Assembly: GCA_031769625.1 (NCBI GenBank)
Contig: JAUIMM010000124.1
Span: 11,745,001-11,809,000, forward strand
DNA length: 64,000 bases
From: Taudactylus pleione
Lineage: Eukaryota; Chordata; Amphibia; Anura; Myobatrachidae
Reading direction: 5' to 3'
Part shown: one piece after another, positions 22,200-32,599 of the stretch
How the letters are laid out: every line of letters begins with the position of its first letter
Numbering within the stretch: the stretch's first letter is position 1
Translations under genes and position numbers: made by a program
The notes under the pieces: model-generated
The model's input: the letters and a program-made list of their open reading frames with translations, nothing else
The model's database searches: none
Told to the model about the DNA's origin: nothing

Positions 22200-23470
22200 A
22201 ATTTTTTTTTAATTTTTGTTGGAGACTAGTGCACTTTGTGGGTTACACCACCCTTTAAGAAATAAGCCAGCCAGCCCTTTACTTATGGGACACAGGTGCA
22301 CGCTTGGCACTGCTCCTTTGTTGATGCACGTGCAGCCACAGCCCACACAATTCACAAACACAGAAAATATTTTCTTATTTTGTTTGGAGTGCCCTTTGGG
22401 GCTCACAGCACACTTTAACGGACAAGCCAGCTGGCCTTTTACTTAAGGGACACAGGCGCACGCTTGGCACTGCTCCTTCGTTGATGCACGTGCAGCCACA
22501 GTGCACACAATTCACAAACACAGAATTTTTTTTTTTATTTTGTTTGGAGTGCCCTTTGGGGGTTACTGCACCCTTTAGCGGTCAATCTAGCTGGCCCTTT
22601 ATTTATGGGACACAGGTGCACGCTTGGCTCTACTTTGTTGATACACGTGTGGCCACAGTGCACACAATTCACAAACACAGAAAATATTTTTTTATTTGGT
22701 TTGGAGTGTACTTTTGGGGTTACAGCACCCTTTAACAGTCAAGCCAGCCGGCCCTTTACTTATGACACAGGCGCACGCTTGGCACTACTTTGTTGATGCA
22801 CGTGCGGCTACTGCGCACACAATTCACAAACACAGAAAATATTTTTTTATTTGGTTTGGAGTGTACTTTTGGGGTTACAGCACCCTTTAACAGTCAAGCC
22901 AGCCGGCCCTTTACTTATGACACAGGCGCACGCTTGGCACTACTTTGTTGATGCACGTGCGGCTTCTGCGCACACAATTCACAAACACAGAAAATATTTT
23001 TTTATTTGGTTTGGAGTGTACTTTGGGGGTTACAGCACCCTTTAATGGTCAAGCCAGCCAGCCCTTTACTTATGACACAGGCGCACGCTTGGCACTACTT
23101 TGTTGAAGCACGTGCGGCTACTGCGCACATAATTCACAAACAAAGAAAATATTTTTTTATTTGGTTTGGAGTGTACTTTGGGGGTTACAGCACCCTTTTA
23201 ATGGTAAAGCCAGCTGGCTCTTTACTTATGACATAGGCGCACGCTTGGCACTACTTTGTTGATGCACGTGCGGCTACTGCGCACACAATTCACAAACACA
23301 GAAAATATTTTTTTGTTTGGTTTGGAGTGTACTTTGGGGGTTACAGCACCCTTTAACGGTAAAGCCAGCCGGCCCTTTACTTATCACACAGGCGCACGCT
23401 TGGAACTACTTGTTGATGCACGTGCGGCTACTGCGCACACAATTCTCAAACACAGAAAAAAAATATATTT
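22200..23470 (-). repeat. 155-bp tandem array, 8 units (copy A leader)
   Basis: Units with ACACAGGCGCACGCTTGGCACTAC..GTTGATGCACGTGCGGCTACTGCGCACACAATTCACAAACACAG..TTTGGTTTGGAGTGTAC. Anchors near 22284, 22452, 22611, 22766, 22921, 23076, 23231 and 23386; the last five intervals are exactly 155 bp. It lies between promoter and start codon of the transposase frame. Each unit contains CACGTGCGG (an E-box-like core) and G+C-rich GCGCAC words. Frames through it are by-products. Confidence 0.92.
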
Positions 23471-23868
23471 TTTTAGCACTTGGGGGGAGCACCCCTGATG
23501 GACATAGCACCCCCTGGACAACACTATAGCACCCCTTTAGGACTGGGACACTGCACAGGACTTTGGAATGGACACAGCCCCAATGGAAAACTGACTGCAC
23601 AACACAGTCCAGCCAGCCCCTATGGACTTTGAAGTAGTGGACACAGCCCCTATGGACAACAGCAGCACAGCACAACACAGCCAGCCCCTATAGACTTTGA
23701 AGTAGTGGACACAGCCCCTATGGACAACAGCAGCACAGCTCAGCACAACACAGCACAACACTACTCTACACCACACGACACTACACTACACAGCCCAGCC
23801 AGCCCTAACTCCCACCCTCCCTCTTCACTGTCCACAGCCGAGTGAGAAAATGGCGCCGACGCGAGTAC

Positions 23869-23876
23869 CTTATATA
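23869..23876 (-). promoter_or_regulatory. TATA box of hAT copy A
   Basis: TATATAAG on the minus strand, ~160 bases inside the 5' terminus and just upstream of a G+C-rich start-like region (GGCGCCATTTTCTCACTCGGC). The equivalent in copy B is at 28975-28983 and in element 3 near 30081-30092, always the same distance from the conserved subterminal block, which supports a real promoter. Confidence 0.55.
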
Positions 23877-24033
23877 GGATCCAAAACTCGCGAGACCGGG
23901 AAGGCGGGATGATGAAGTTTTGCCTCGATTTCAGATCCGAGTCAGGCGGGAAAAGTCGAGCCTGACTCGGACCGGCCTCTGATCGGGGGGGCTCGGGGGG
24001 GTTCGGATTTCAGAAATCCGAACCCACTCACCC

Positions 24034-24071
<38 letters not shown>

Positions 24072-24703
24072 GGGTGTGCACCGGCCACTTTTCCTGCTTT
24101 GTGTTTTGGTTTTGGATCTGGATCTTTCTTCGTGTTTTGGATCTGGATTGGTTTTGCCAAAACCACCCTTCGGTGTTTTGGGTTCTGGGTTTTGTGTTTT
24201 GAATCTGTATTTTTTTTAAAAAAAGCATAAAAACAGCTAAAATCACAGAATTTGTGGGTTTTTCTGCTCCTATGCTATTATTAACCTCAATAACCTTAAT
24301 TTCCACTCATTTCCAGTCTATTCTGAACACCTCACACCTCACAATAGTGTTGTTATGCCCAAAAGGTTGCACCGAGGTAGATGGATGACTATGCTAAGCG
24401 ACACGAGTGGGCGGCACAAACACGCGGCCCATCTAGGAGTGACACTGCAGTGGCAGACAGGATGGCAGTTTGAAAAACTAGGCCCCAAACAGTACATAAT
24501 GCAAAGGAAAAAAAGAGGTGCAAGATGGAATTGTCCTTGGGCCCTCCCACCCACCCTTATGTTGTATAAACAGGACATGCACACTTTAACAAACCAATCA
24601 TTTCATCGCCAGGGTCTGCCACACGACTGTGGCTGAAATGATTGGTTCATTTGGGCCCCCACAAAACAAGCTGGCATTTAATCTGGCCCTGCACAAACTG
24701 GCT

Positions 24704-27700
24704 CTACGGAGGCAAGATGTCATCCTCATCCTCATCATTCACCGATTCCTCACCCTCTTCAGTGTTGTGTACATCCTCATCCTCACAGAGAATTAATTCG
24801 TCCCCACTGGAATCCACCACCACAGGTCCCTCTGTACTGTCTGGAGGCTGGTCTCCATGGAAAAGTTGATAATTCATTTTTATGAACATCATCTTCTCCA
24901 CATTTTGTGGAAGCAACCTCCTACACCTTTTGCTGACAAGGTTCCCGGCTGCACTAAACACTCTTTTGGAGTACACACTGGAGGGGGGCAACTCAGGTAA
25001 AATAGAGCCAGTTTGTACAGGGGCCTCCAAATTGCCTCTTTTTCCTGCCAGTACAGGTATGGACTGTCTGACATGCCTACTTGGATGCACTCACCGATGT
25101 AATCCTCCACCATTCTGTCAATGGTGACAGTATCATATGTAGTGACAGTAGACATGTCAGAAATTGTTGCCAGGTCCTTCAGTCCTGACCAGATGTCCAA
25201 ACTTGGTCCTGCCTGCCCTGCATCACCGCCAGCGGGTTGCTTAGGATACCTACGTTTTTTCCTGGCAGCCCCAGTTGCGGGAGAAAATAAAGAAGGAGCT
25301 GTTGATGTGTCACGTTCCGCTTCAGCTGACAGTGTGTTCACCAGCAGGTCTTTGCACCTCTGCAGGCTTGTGTCGGCCGGATAGAGAGACACCACATAGG
25401 CTTTAAACCTAGGATCGAGCACGGTGGCCAAAATGTAGTGGTCTGATTTCAACAGATTGACCACCATGGAATCCTTGCAAAGCGAATGAAGGGCTTCATC
25501 CACAAGTCCCACATGCTGAGCAGAATCGCTCCGTCTTAGCTCCTCCTTCACTTTCTCCAGCTGCTTCTGCAAAAGCCTGATGAGGGGAATGACCTGACTC
25601 AAGCTGGCAGTGTCTGAACTGACTTCACGTGTGGCAAGTTCGAAGGCTGGAGAACCTTGCACAACACGGAAATCATTCTCCACTGCGCTTGAGTCAGATG
25701 CATACCCACTCCTTTGCCTATGTCATAGGTGGATGTATAGGCTTGAATGGCCTTTTGCTGCTCCTCCATACTCTGAAGCATATAGAGAGTTGAGTTCCAC
25801 CGCGTCACAACCTCTTGCTTCAGGTGATGGTGGGGCAGGTTCAAGAGTGTTTGCTGGCGCTCCAGTCTTCAGCACGCAGTCACTGAATGGCGAAAGTGGA
25901 CAGAAATTTTTCGGGCCACCCAAAGCGTCTCCTACATGCCCCTGTCGCTTTTCAGAAAATTCTGCACCACCAAGTTTATTGTGTGAGCAAAACATGGGAC
26001 GTGCTGGAATTTGCCCAGAAGTAATGCCCGCACAATATTGGTGGCGTTGTCAGATATCACAAATCCCCAGGAGAGTCTAAGTGGGGTAAGCCACTGGGCA
26101 ATGATTTCCCTCAGTTTCTTTAAGAGGTTGTCGGTGGTGTGCCTCTTACTGAAACTGGTGATACACAGCGTAGCCTGCCTTGGAACGAGCTGGCGTTTCT
26201 GAGATGCTGCTACTGGTGACGCTGCTGCTGTTGCTGCATAAGGTGATACATCTACCCAGTGGGCTGTCACAGTCATATAGTCCTTAGTCTGCCCTGTTCC
26301 ACTTGTCCACATGTCCGTGGTTAAGTGGATATTGGGTACAACGGCATTTTTCAGGACACTGAGGACACTTTTTCTGACGTTTCTGTACAGTCTCGGTATC
26401 GCCTGCCTAGTGAAGTGGAATCTAGATGGGATTTGGAACCGGGGACACACTACCTCCATCAATTGTCTAAATCTCACTGCACTAATAATGGCGGATACCG
26501 GACGCACGTCTAACACCAACATAGCAGTCAAGGCCTCAGTTATACGTTTTGCTTCAGGATGACTGCTGTCGTACTTCATCCTCCTCGCTAAGGACTGTTG
26601 GAGGGTCAATTGTTTAGTAAAAGTAGTGGTGTTCCTACTTCCTCTCTGGGATGATGAATGACTCCCAGCAGCAGCAGCAACAGCAGCGGCAGCAGGAGGC
26701 GTAGCAATGCAGGATCCTCCGGAGGAATCCTGGATAGGAGAGTCAGTCATGCCAGTGACATGGCCTGCAAGACTACTTCCGATCCTGACTAAGGAGGAAA
26801 TTGACGAGGAGGGAGTTGACGGTGTGGTTTGCAGGCACTTGGATACAACAGGACAACGGGATTTAGGTGTCCCTGGACTGCTTACGGTCTTAGCCAAAGT
26901 TTCTGAACTTGACAGTAACTTTTTATGAATGCGCTGCAGGTGCCGTATAAGGGAGGATGTTCCTAGGTGGTTAATGTCCCTTCCCCTACTTATTCCACCT
27001 TTACATATGGTACATATAGCAAGACAGTTGTTGTCCAGATTTGGATAGAAATATTGCCAGACCAAAGAGGTGGAATGTTTGGTCTTCTGCCCAGGCATGA
27101 CCGTGATGGGCTTTTTCATCCCACGGACAACAACTGTCTCCCCCGGAGCCTGATTTAAACAAACCACATCACCATCAGAATCCTCCTCGCCAACTTCCTC
27201 CTCAGCGCCAGCTACACCAGTATCCTCATCCTGTTGTACTTCAACAGTGACATCTTCAATTTGCATATCAGCAAGTGGACTGTGCAAATGGTGGAAAGAG
27301 CCACCTCTTCCCGTCCAGTGCTTGGAAGGTCAGGCATCGCAACCACCACCACACTTGGACTCTCCTTGGGGATTTGTGATATCTTCTTAGAACGCACAGT
27401 TCTTCGCTGTGCTTTTGCCAGCTTAACTCGTTTGATTTTTTTAGTGGGAGGAGGGCTTCCATGAAGCTGAACCACTAGTCATGAACATAGGGAAAGACCT
27501 TAGCCATTCCTTGCCACTCCGTGTCGTAAATGTCATATTGGCAAGTTTACGTTTCTCTTCAGATGATTTAAATGTTTTTTTCAAGGTCATTTTCCTGAAC
27601 TTTGTCATTTGGGATTGTATGTGGCCTCTACTATGACATTGGGCATCGGCCTTGGCAGACGACGTTGACGGCATGTTATCGTCTATGTCATGACTAGTGG

Positions 27701-27779
27701 CAGCAGCTTCAGCACTAGTAGGAAGTGGTTCTTGATCTTTCCCTACTTTATTTTTATCGGAGAAAGTTTGGTCCTCCAT
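24704..27779 (-). pseudogene. hAT (BED-type) transposase, frameshifted
   Basis: Read 3' to 5' along the plus strand: N-terminal frame 27441-27779 (MEDQTFSDKNKVG) is cut by an 8-bp deletion near 27464 relative to copy A and continues in 27212-27475. Then a 451-residue frame (25932-27287) has the BED finger (CTICKG, LIRHLQRIH), LTTDMWTS, a DDE-type GFVISDNATNIV, and CFAHTINLVVQNFL. Next, 25599-25844 has VTRWNSTLYML; 24889-25683 has ILATVLDPRFKAYV and DIWSGL; 24704-25090 has the hATC block SSVYSKRVFSAAGNL and LLPQNVEKMM, ending in an acidic tail. At least four frame changes separate these parts, so one transcript cannot give a whole enzyme. The usual role is cut-and-paste transposition in the nucleus. 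Confidence 0.85.
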
Positions 27780-27839
27780 TTATGTTATATTGATATATAC
27801 GTGCGGCTAAGGCGCACACAAACACAGAAAATATTTTTT

Positions 27840-28640
27840 TATTTTTGTTGGAGACTAGTGCACTTTGTGGGTAACACCACCCTTTAAGAAATGAGCCAGC
27901 CGGCCCATTACTTATGGGACACAGGTGCACGCTTGGCGCTGCTCCTTTGTTGATGCACGTGCAGCCACAGTGCACACAATTCACAAACACAGAAAAAATT
28001 TTTTTATTTTGTTTGGAGTGCCCTTTGGGGGTTACAGCACCCTTTAGCGGTCAATCCAGCCGGCCCTTTATTTATGGGACACAGGCGCACGCTTGGCACT
28101 ACTTTGTTGATGCACGTGCAGCTACTGCGCACACAATTCACAAACACAAAAAAAAATATTTTTTTATTTTGTTTGGAGTGCCCTTTGGGGGTTACAGCAC
28201 CCTTTAACGGACAAGCCAGCCGGCCTTTTACTTATGGGACACAGGCGCACGCTTGGCGCTGCTCCTTCGTTGATGCACGTGCAGCCACAGTGCACACAAT
28301 TCACAAACACAGAAATTTTTTTTTTATTTTGTTTGTAGTGCCCTTTGGGGGTTACAGCACCCTTTAGCGGTCATTCCAGCTGGCCCTTTATTTATGGGAC
28401 ACAGGCACACGCTTGGCACTACTTTGTTGATGCACGTGTGGCTACTGCGCACACAATTCACAAACACAAAAAAATATATTTTTTTATTTTGTTTGGAGTG
28501 CCCTTTGGGGGTTACAGCACCCTTTAACGGACAAGCCAGCCGGCCTTTTACTTATGGGACACAGGCGCACGCTTGGCGCTGCTCCTTTGCTGATGCACGT
28601 GCAGCCACAGTGCACACAATTCACAAACACAGAAAAACTA
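27840..28640 (-). repeat. 160-bp tandem array, 5 units (copy B leader)
   Basis: Same unit as in copy A, anchors near 27919, 28079, 28239, 28399 and 28559, regular 160-bp spacing. Two unit subtypes alternate: GCTCCTTTGTTGATGCACGTGCAGCCACAGTGC and ACTACTTTGTTGATGCACGTGCAGCTACTGCGC. Confidence 0.9.
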
Positions 28641-29149
28641 AAAAAAAAATTAGCACTTGGGGGGAGCACCCCTGATGGACAGAGCACCCCCTGGACAACA
28701 CTACAGCACCCCTTTAGGACTGGGACACTGCACAGGACTTTGGAGTGGACACAGCCCCTATGGATAACTGACTGCACAACACAGTCCAGCCAGCCCCTAT
28801 GGACTTTGAAGTAGTGGACACAGCCCCTATGGACAACAGCAGCACAGCACAACACTACACTGCACTACACTACACTACAACACTACACTACACTACACAG
28901 CCCAGCCAGCCCTAACTCCCACCCTCCCTCTTCACTGTCCACAGCCGAGTGAGAAAATGGCGCCAACGCGGGTACTTTATATAGGATCCAAAACCCACGA
29001 GACCCGGAAGGCGGGATGATGATGTTTTGCCTCGATTTCAGATCCGAGTCAGGCGGGAAAAGTTGAGCCTGACTCGGATCGGCCTCGGATCGGGGGGGCT
29101 CAGGGGGGTTCGGATTTCAGAAATCCAAACCCGCTCACCCCTAATTTAC

Positions 29150-29325
29150 ACAGACCTGCCCAAGTCACCACCCACAGATGCCCTGTTCTGTCACTCAAAC
29201 TAGTGCTCTGGCAATATGCAGAGAGCGACTGTCTCCCAATCGCAGTCAATGTTTCGTGCATGCGCACTGCGACTTATATGCATGCACAGTTTGCAACAAT
29301 CATCCAAGTGAATGGATCTAAATCG
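29150..29325. mobile_element. Fragment of the GGCCCTCATTCAGAGCC MITE family
   Basis: CTGTTCTGTCACTCAAACTAG, GTGCATGCGCACTGCG and GGATCTAAATCGGGC resemble the right half of the MITE at 37742-38340 (CATTCTGTCACTCAAAATAG, CGCATGCG..) and of the fragment at 5690-6125 (GGTCTAAATCAGGCCC). It lies between copy B and the right terminus of element 2. Confidence 0.45.
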
Positions 29326-29654
29326 GGCACCAATCACTGTGGGGACTTTTAGACAATCCAAACACACAAGAATCTGACACAGCGGGATGATGACGTTTTG
29401 CCTCGCTTTGAGATCCGAGTCAGGTGGGAGAAAACGAGCCAGACTCGGATCTCGCATCGGATCTGCAAGTTCGGGTGGGTTCGGTTCTCAGGGAACCGGA
29501 CCCACTCATCTCTATTATGTACATAAACAAATGTACTGGGGGATAGCGCACACAGGTTGTTTAAACAACATTTTTTACAAAATTGTTATTATTTTTTAAA
29601 AAACTTTCTGCAAATGAAAACTACTGAGTCACACTGCTAATATTGCAGTGGGGT

Positions 29655-30030
29655 ATGGCCTGCAGAGTCACAGTGCAGCACCATTGAGTGGATGGAAACA
29701 GCACAGCAGCAGCCACTGGAGGTGGAAAGGAATGACACAGCACAGCAACCACTGGACACAGGGAGTGGATTGACACAGCCACAGCCACTGGACACAGGGA
29801 GTGGATGGACAAATAACAGCAGCAGACACTGGAGGTGGAGTGTTTGGACACAACACAGCAGACACAGGGCATAGGGAGTGAATGGACACAGCAACAGCCG
29901 CTGGACACAGGGATTGGAGTGGACACAGCACAGCAGCAGCCACTGGATGTGGAGAGGATGGACCCAACACAGCAGCCACTGGACACAGAGAATGGATGGA
30001 CACAGCAGCAGCCACTTGACACATTAGCAC
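29655..30030. repeat. Minisatellite in element 3 leader
   Basis: Degenerate ~30-40-bp units of GACACAGCAGCAGCCACTGGACACAGGGAGTGGATG. Same position and word content as the short repeats between the 155-bp array and the TATA box in copies A and B, so expanded CAGCAG/GGACAC repeats are a family feature. Confidence 0.85.
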
Positions 30031-30299
30031 AGCACAGACTGGAGTCAGTGTGAAATGGCGCCCGAATAACTGTGGGAGGGATTTATATATAATACAAAAT
30101 CCACAAGAATCCGACAACGGGATGATGACATTTTGCTTCGATTTGGAATCCGAGCAAGGCAATAAAACCCAAGCCGGGCTCAGATTCACTTGGAGTTATG
30201 GTGGGCTCAGTTTTCAGAAATCTGAGCTCGCACACAATTTGGCTAATAAAAACATGTCAGTTTTTAGTTTAATTTCTTTAGAAAGCTCAATTATAGGTT

Positions 30300-31885
30300 G
30301 AATGACATAGGACAAGTATATAGAGGGGTAAATGATGTGGGACAGGTATGTGGAGGTGTAAATGATGTGGGATAGGTATGTGGAGGTGTAAATGATGTGG
30401 GACAAGTATGTGGAGGTGTAAATGATGAGAGACAGGTGTATGGAGGTATAACAATGTGGGACAGGTGTGTGGAGGGGTAAATGATGTGGGACATGTATGT
30501 AGATGTGTAAATAATGTGGGACAGGTATGTGGAGGGGTAAATGATGTGGGACAGGTATGCGGGGGGTAAATGATGTGGGACAGGTATGTGGAGGTGTAAA
30601 TGATGTGGGACAGGTATGTGAAGGTGTAAATGATGTGGGACAGGTATGTGGAGGTGTAAATGATGTGGGACAGGTGTGTGGAGGGGTAAATGATGTGGGA
30701 CAGGTAAGTGGGGGTGTTAATGTTGTGGGACAGGTATGTAGACGTGTAAATGATGTGGGACAGGTATGTGGATGTGTAAATTATGTGGGACAGGTATGTG
30801 GAGGTATAAATGATATGGGAGAGGAATGTGGATGTGTAAATGATGTGGGACAGGTGTATGGAGGTATAATGATGTGGGACAGGTGTGTGGAGGAGTAAAT
30901 AATGTGGGACAGGTAAGTGGAGGTGTCAATGATGTGGGACAGGTATGTAGATGTGTAAATTATGTGGGACAGGTATGTGGAGGTGTAAATGATGTGGGAC
31001 AGGTATGTGGGGGGTAAATGATGTGGGACAGGTATGTGGAAGTGTAAATGATGTGGGACAGGTATGTGGAGGGGTAATTGACGTAGGCCAGGTAAGTGGA
31101 GGTGTAAATTATGTGGGACAGGTATGTAGATGTGTAAATGATGTGGGACAGGTATGTGGATGTGTAAATGATGTGGGACAGGTATGTGGGGGGTAAATGA
31201 TGTGGGACATGTATGTGGAGTTGTAAATGATGTGGGACAGGTATGTGGAGGTGTAAATGATGTGGGACAGGTATGTGGAGGTATAAATGATATGGGAGAG
31301 GAATGTGGATGTGTAAATGATGTGGGACAGGTGTATGGAGGTATAACGATGTGGGACAGGTGTGTGGAGGAGTAAATAATGTGGGACAGGTAAGTGGAGG
31401 TGTCAATGATGTGGGACAGGTATGTAGATGTGTAAATTATGTGGGACAGGTATGTGGAGGTGTAAATGATGTGGGACAGGTATGTGGGGGGTAAATGATG
31501 TGGGACAGGTATGTGGAAGTGTAAATGATGTGGGACAGGTATGTGGAGGGGTAATTGACGTAGGCCAGGTAAGTGGAGGTGTAAATTATGTGGGACAGGT
31601 ATGTAGATGTGTAAATGATGTGGGACAGGTATGTGGATGTGTAAATGATGTGGGACAGGTATGTGGGGGGTAAATGATGTGGGACATGTATGTGGAGGTG
31701 TAAATGATGTGGGACAGGTATGTGGGGGGGTAAATGATGAGGGACAGGTATGTGGAAGGGTAAATGATGTGGGACAGGTATGTGGAAGGGTAAATGATGT
31801 GGGACAGGTATGTGGAAGGGTAAATGATGTGGGACAAGTATGTGGATGTGTAAATGATGTGGGACAAGTATGTGGAGGTGTTGTA
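30300..31885. repeat. 30-bp minisatellite with 477-bp higher-order repeat
   Basis: About 52 units of GTAAATGATGTGGGACAGGTATGTGGAGG. Because 30 is a multiple of three the array stays open on both strands, giving NDVGQVCGGV repeats (plus) and Pro/His/Thr-rich repeats (minus). Variant units recur at a fixed 477-bp distance: the GTAATTGACGTAGGCCAG variant at ~31073 and ~31550, the GGGGGGTAAATG variant at ~31010 and ~31487, and the AGGAGTAAATAATG variant at ~30890 and ~31367. A block of ~16 units was therefore duplicated as a whole. No start context, splice signal or host gene supports coding. Confidence 0.95.
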
Positions 31886-32359
31886 TTGATGGGAAAGGGA
31901 TTTTTGAACTTGCAGATGAGAGGTAAAAGTTGTATTCAAAGTTTTGAATAAACTTGCATAAAACACTTAAAACTTACTCTGAACACATTTTATCTGTATC
32001 CCACTATTCTGGAAATCTTTCATTTGTTGAAAAACACTTGCTTCATATTATTTTTCCACCATTAAGTGCAAAAAATCAGCCATTTGACACCTTTTAAAAA
32101 CCTCCAGTACTTTCCTCATGGTCACTAACAATTTGTATATAGGGTCTGCATCCTGCTGTCTCAGTTGTCACTTTTTTGAGGTCCTTTTTCATGCATTTCT
32201 CCCAGGACACATTTCGTAGAAAAGTTGTGCAACCTAGCCATGTCTACCATGAATTGGAATGTCTAATTGGATCTTGCATTTCTCAGGTGCACACATTTGT
32301 GTGATGTATACAAGTTTTATGAAACAAACTCACATTTGCAAACTCACAGCTAATTGGCT

Positions 32360-32575
32360 TGAGACAGTATGTCGCCTTCTACGCCCCTTGTCTCTCACAA
32401 CCGTATTATGTTACTGTACTGCATTCACTTTTCCTCTGTAAATACACTTTGACTAGCTATCATGTATGTATTGTACTCATGCGCTGTAATTCTAATATGT
32501 TTTTATATTTGTCCCTTGTACAGCTTGTGGACACTTTGTGGCGCATTATAAATAAAAGATAATAATATTAAAGAA
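32360..32575 (+). mobile_element. L2-like LINE 3' tail
   Basis: TGTCCCTTGTACAGC, TTGTGGCGCATTATAAATAAAAGATAATAATA is the usual end of L2/CR1-type LINE 3'-UTRs in vertebrates; a second example, GGTGCCATATATATAAATGATAATAATAATAA, ends at 53738. Only the extreme 3' end is present. Confidence 0.6.
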
Positions 32576-32599
32576 TTAATTAGAAACATAAATGTTATT

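Larger units (their letters stand above)
20553..24036 (-). mobile_element. hAT copy A: internal-deletion derivative, 3.48 kb
   Basis: Termini TAGGGGTGTGCACCGG (left) and TCACCCCTA (right) form the short inverted repeat TAGGGGTG. Flanks are both ATATATAT, compatible with an 8-bp duplication but uninformative inside a TA run. Minus-strand order: 5' terminus, G+C-rich subterminal block, TATA box (23869-23876), short GGACACAGC repeats, 155-bp array, N-terminal frame, BED-finger frame, hairpin, 3' terminus. Compared with copy B it lacks ~2.1 kb (B ~24751-26838) covering the catalytic and dimerisation regions. It keeps eight array units against five in B. Confidence 0.88.
24069..29143 (-). mobile_element. 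hAT copy B: near full-length, 5.08 kb
   Basis: Termini TAGGGGTGTGCACCGG (24069) and CTCACCCCTA (ending 29143). The left flank is ATATATAT and the right flank ATTTACAC, so no target duplication is seen; its left flank is the TA run it shares with copy A. Same layout as A but with the full transposase region. The two copies are nearly identical over shared parts by eye. The BED finger plus hATC motifs place it in the BED-containing hAT (Ac-like) transposons. Confidence 0.88.
17025..29514 (-). mobile_element. Second hAT element (element 2) nested in element 3
   Basis: The left terminus is TAGAGATGTGCGCCG at 17025; the right terminus is CCACTCATCTCTA ending at 29514, giving a TAGAGATG inverted terminus. 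Flanking 8-mers are ATATGTAT (17017-17024) and TTATGTAC (29515-29522), identical at six central positions, consistent with an aged hAT target duplication. The right flank continues the resident repeat (TATGTACATAAACAAATGTACTGGGG) found at 16899 on the left, which independently marks 17025-29514 as an insertion. The subterminal block at 29370-29500 has GATGATGACGTTTTGCCTCG. The interior is rearranged and hosts copies A and B. Confidence 0.7.
15081..30237 (-). mobile_element. Outer, oldest hAT element of the nest (element 3)
   Basis: The left end at 15081 (TAGAGATATGTGCCC) is followed by the 3'-terminal hAT sequence shared with 17025, 20553 and 24069 (TTTTGG-rich, CCTACAGTATTA, TTGCACCGAGCTAGCTG, GGCACATCTAGGAAACAG). 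The right end near 30237 has the 5'-terminal blocks: AATGGCGCCCGAATAAC, TTTATATATAATAC (TATA position), GGGATGATGACATTTTGC, and TTTTCAGAAATCTGAGCTC. It is interrupted by element 2 at 17025-29514. Termini are eroded and I could not match flanking 8-bp duplications, so the right limit is approximate. No intact coding sequence remains. Confidence 0.6.

Noticed and set aside
22200..23470. CRISPR-like array
   Set aside because: Units are 155 bp and nearly identical throughout, with no short repeat/unique spacer pattern, and the context is eukaryotic transposon DNA.
30300..31885. Repetitive secreted or structural protein gene (NDVGQVCGGV repeats)
   Set aside because: The frame is open only because the 30-bp unit is a multiple of three. 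It is open on both strands and frames break at shortened units. There is no start context, signal peptide or splice signal.
32259..32562. Small plus-strand open frames as genes
   Set aside because: They overlap an L2-like LINE tail and have no recognisable domain.
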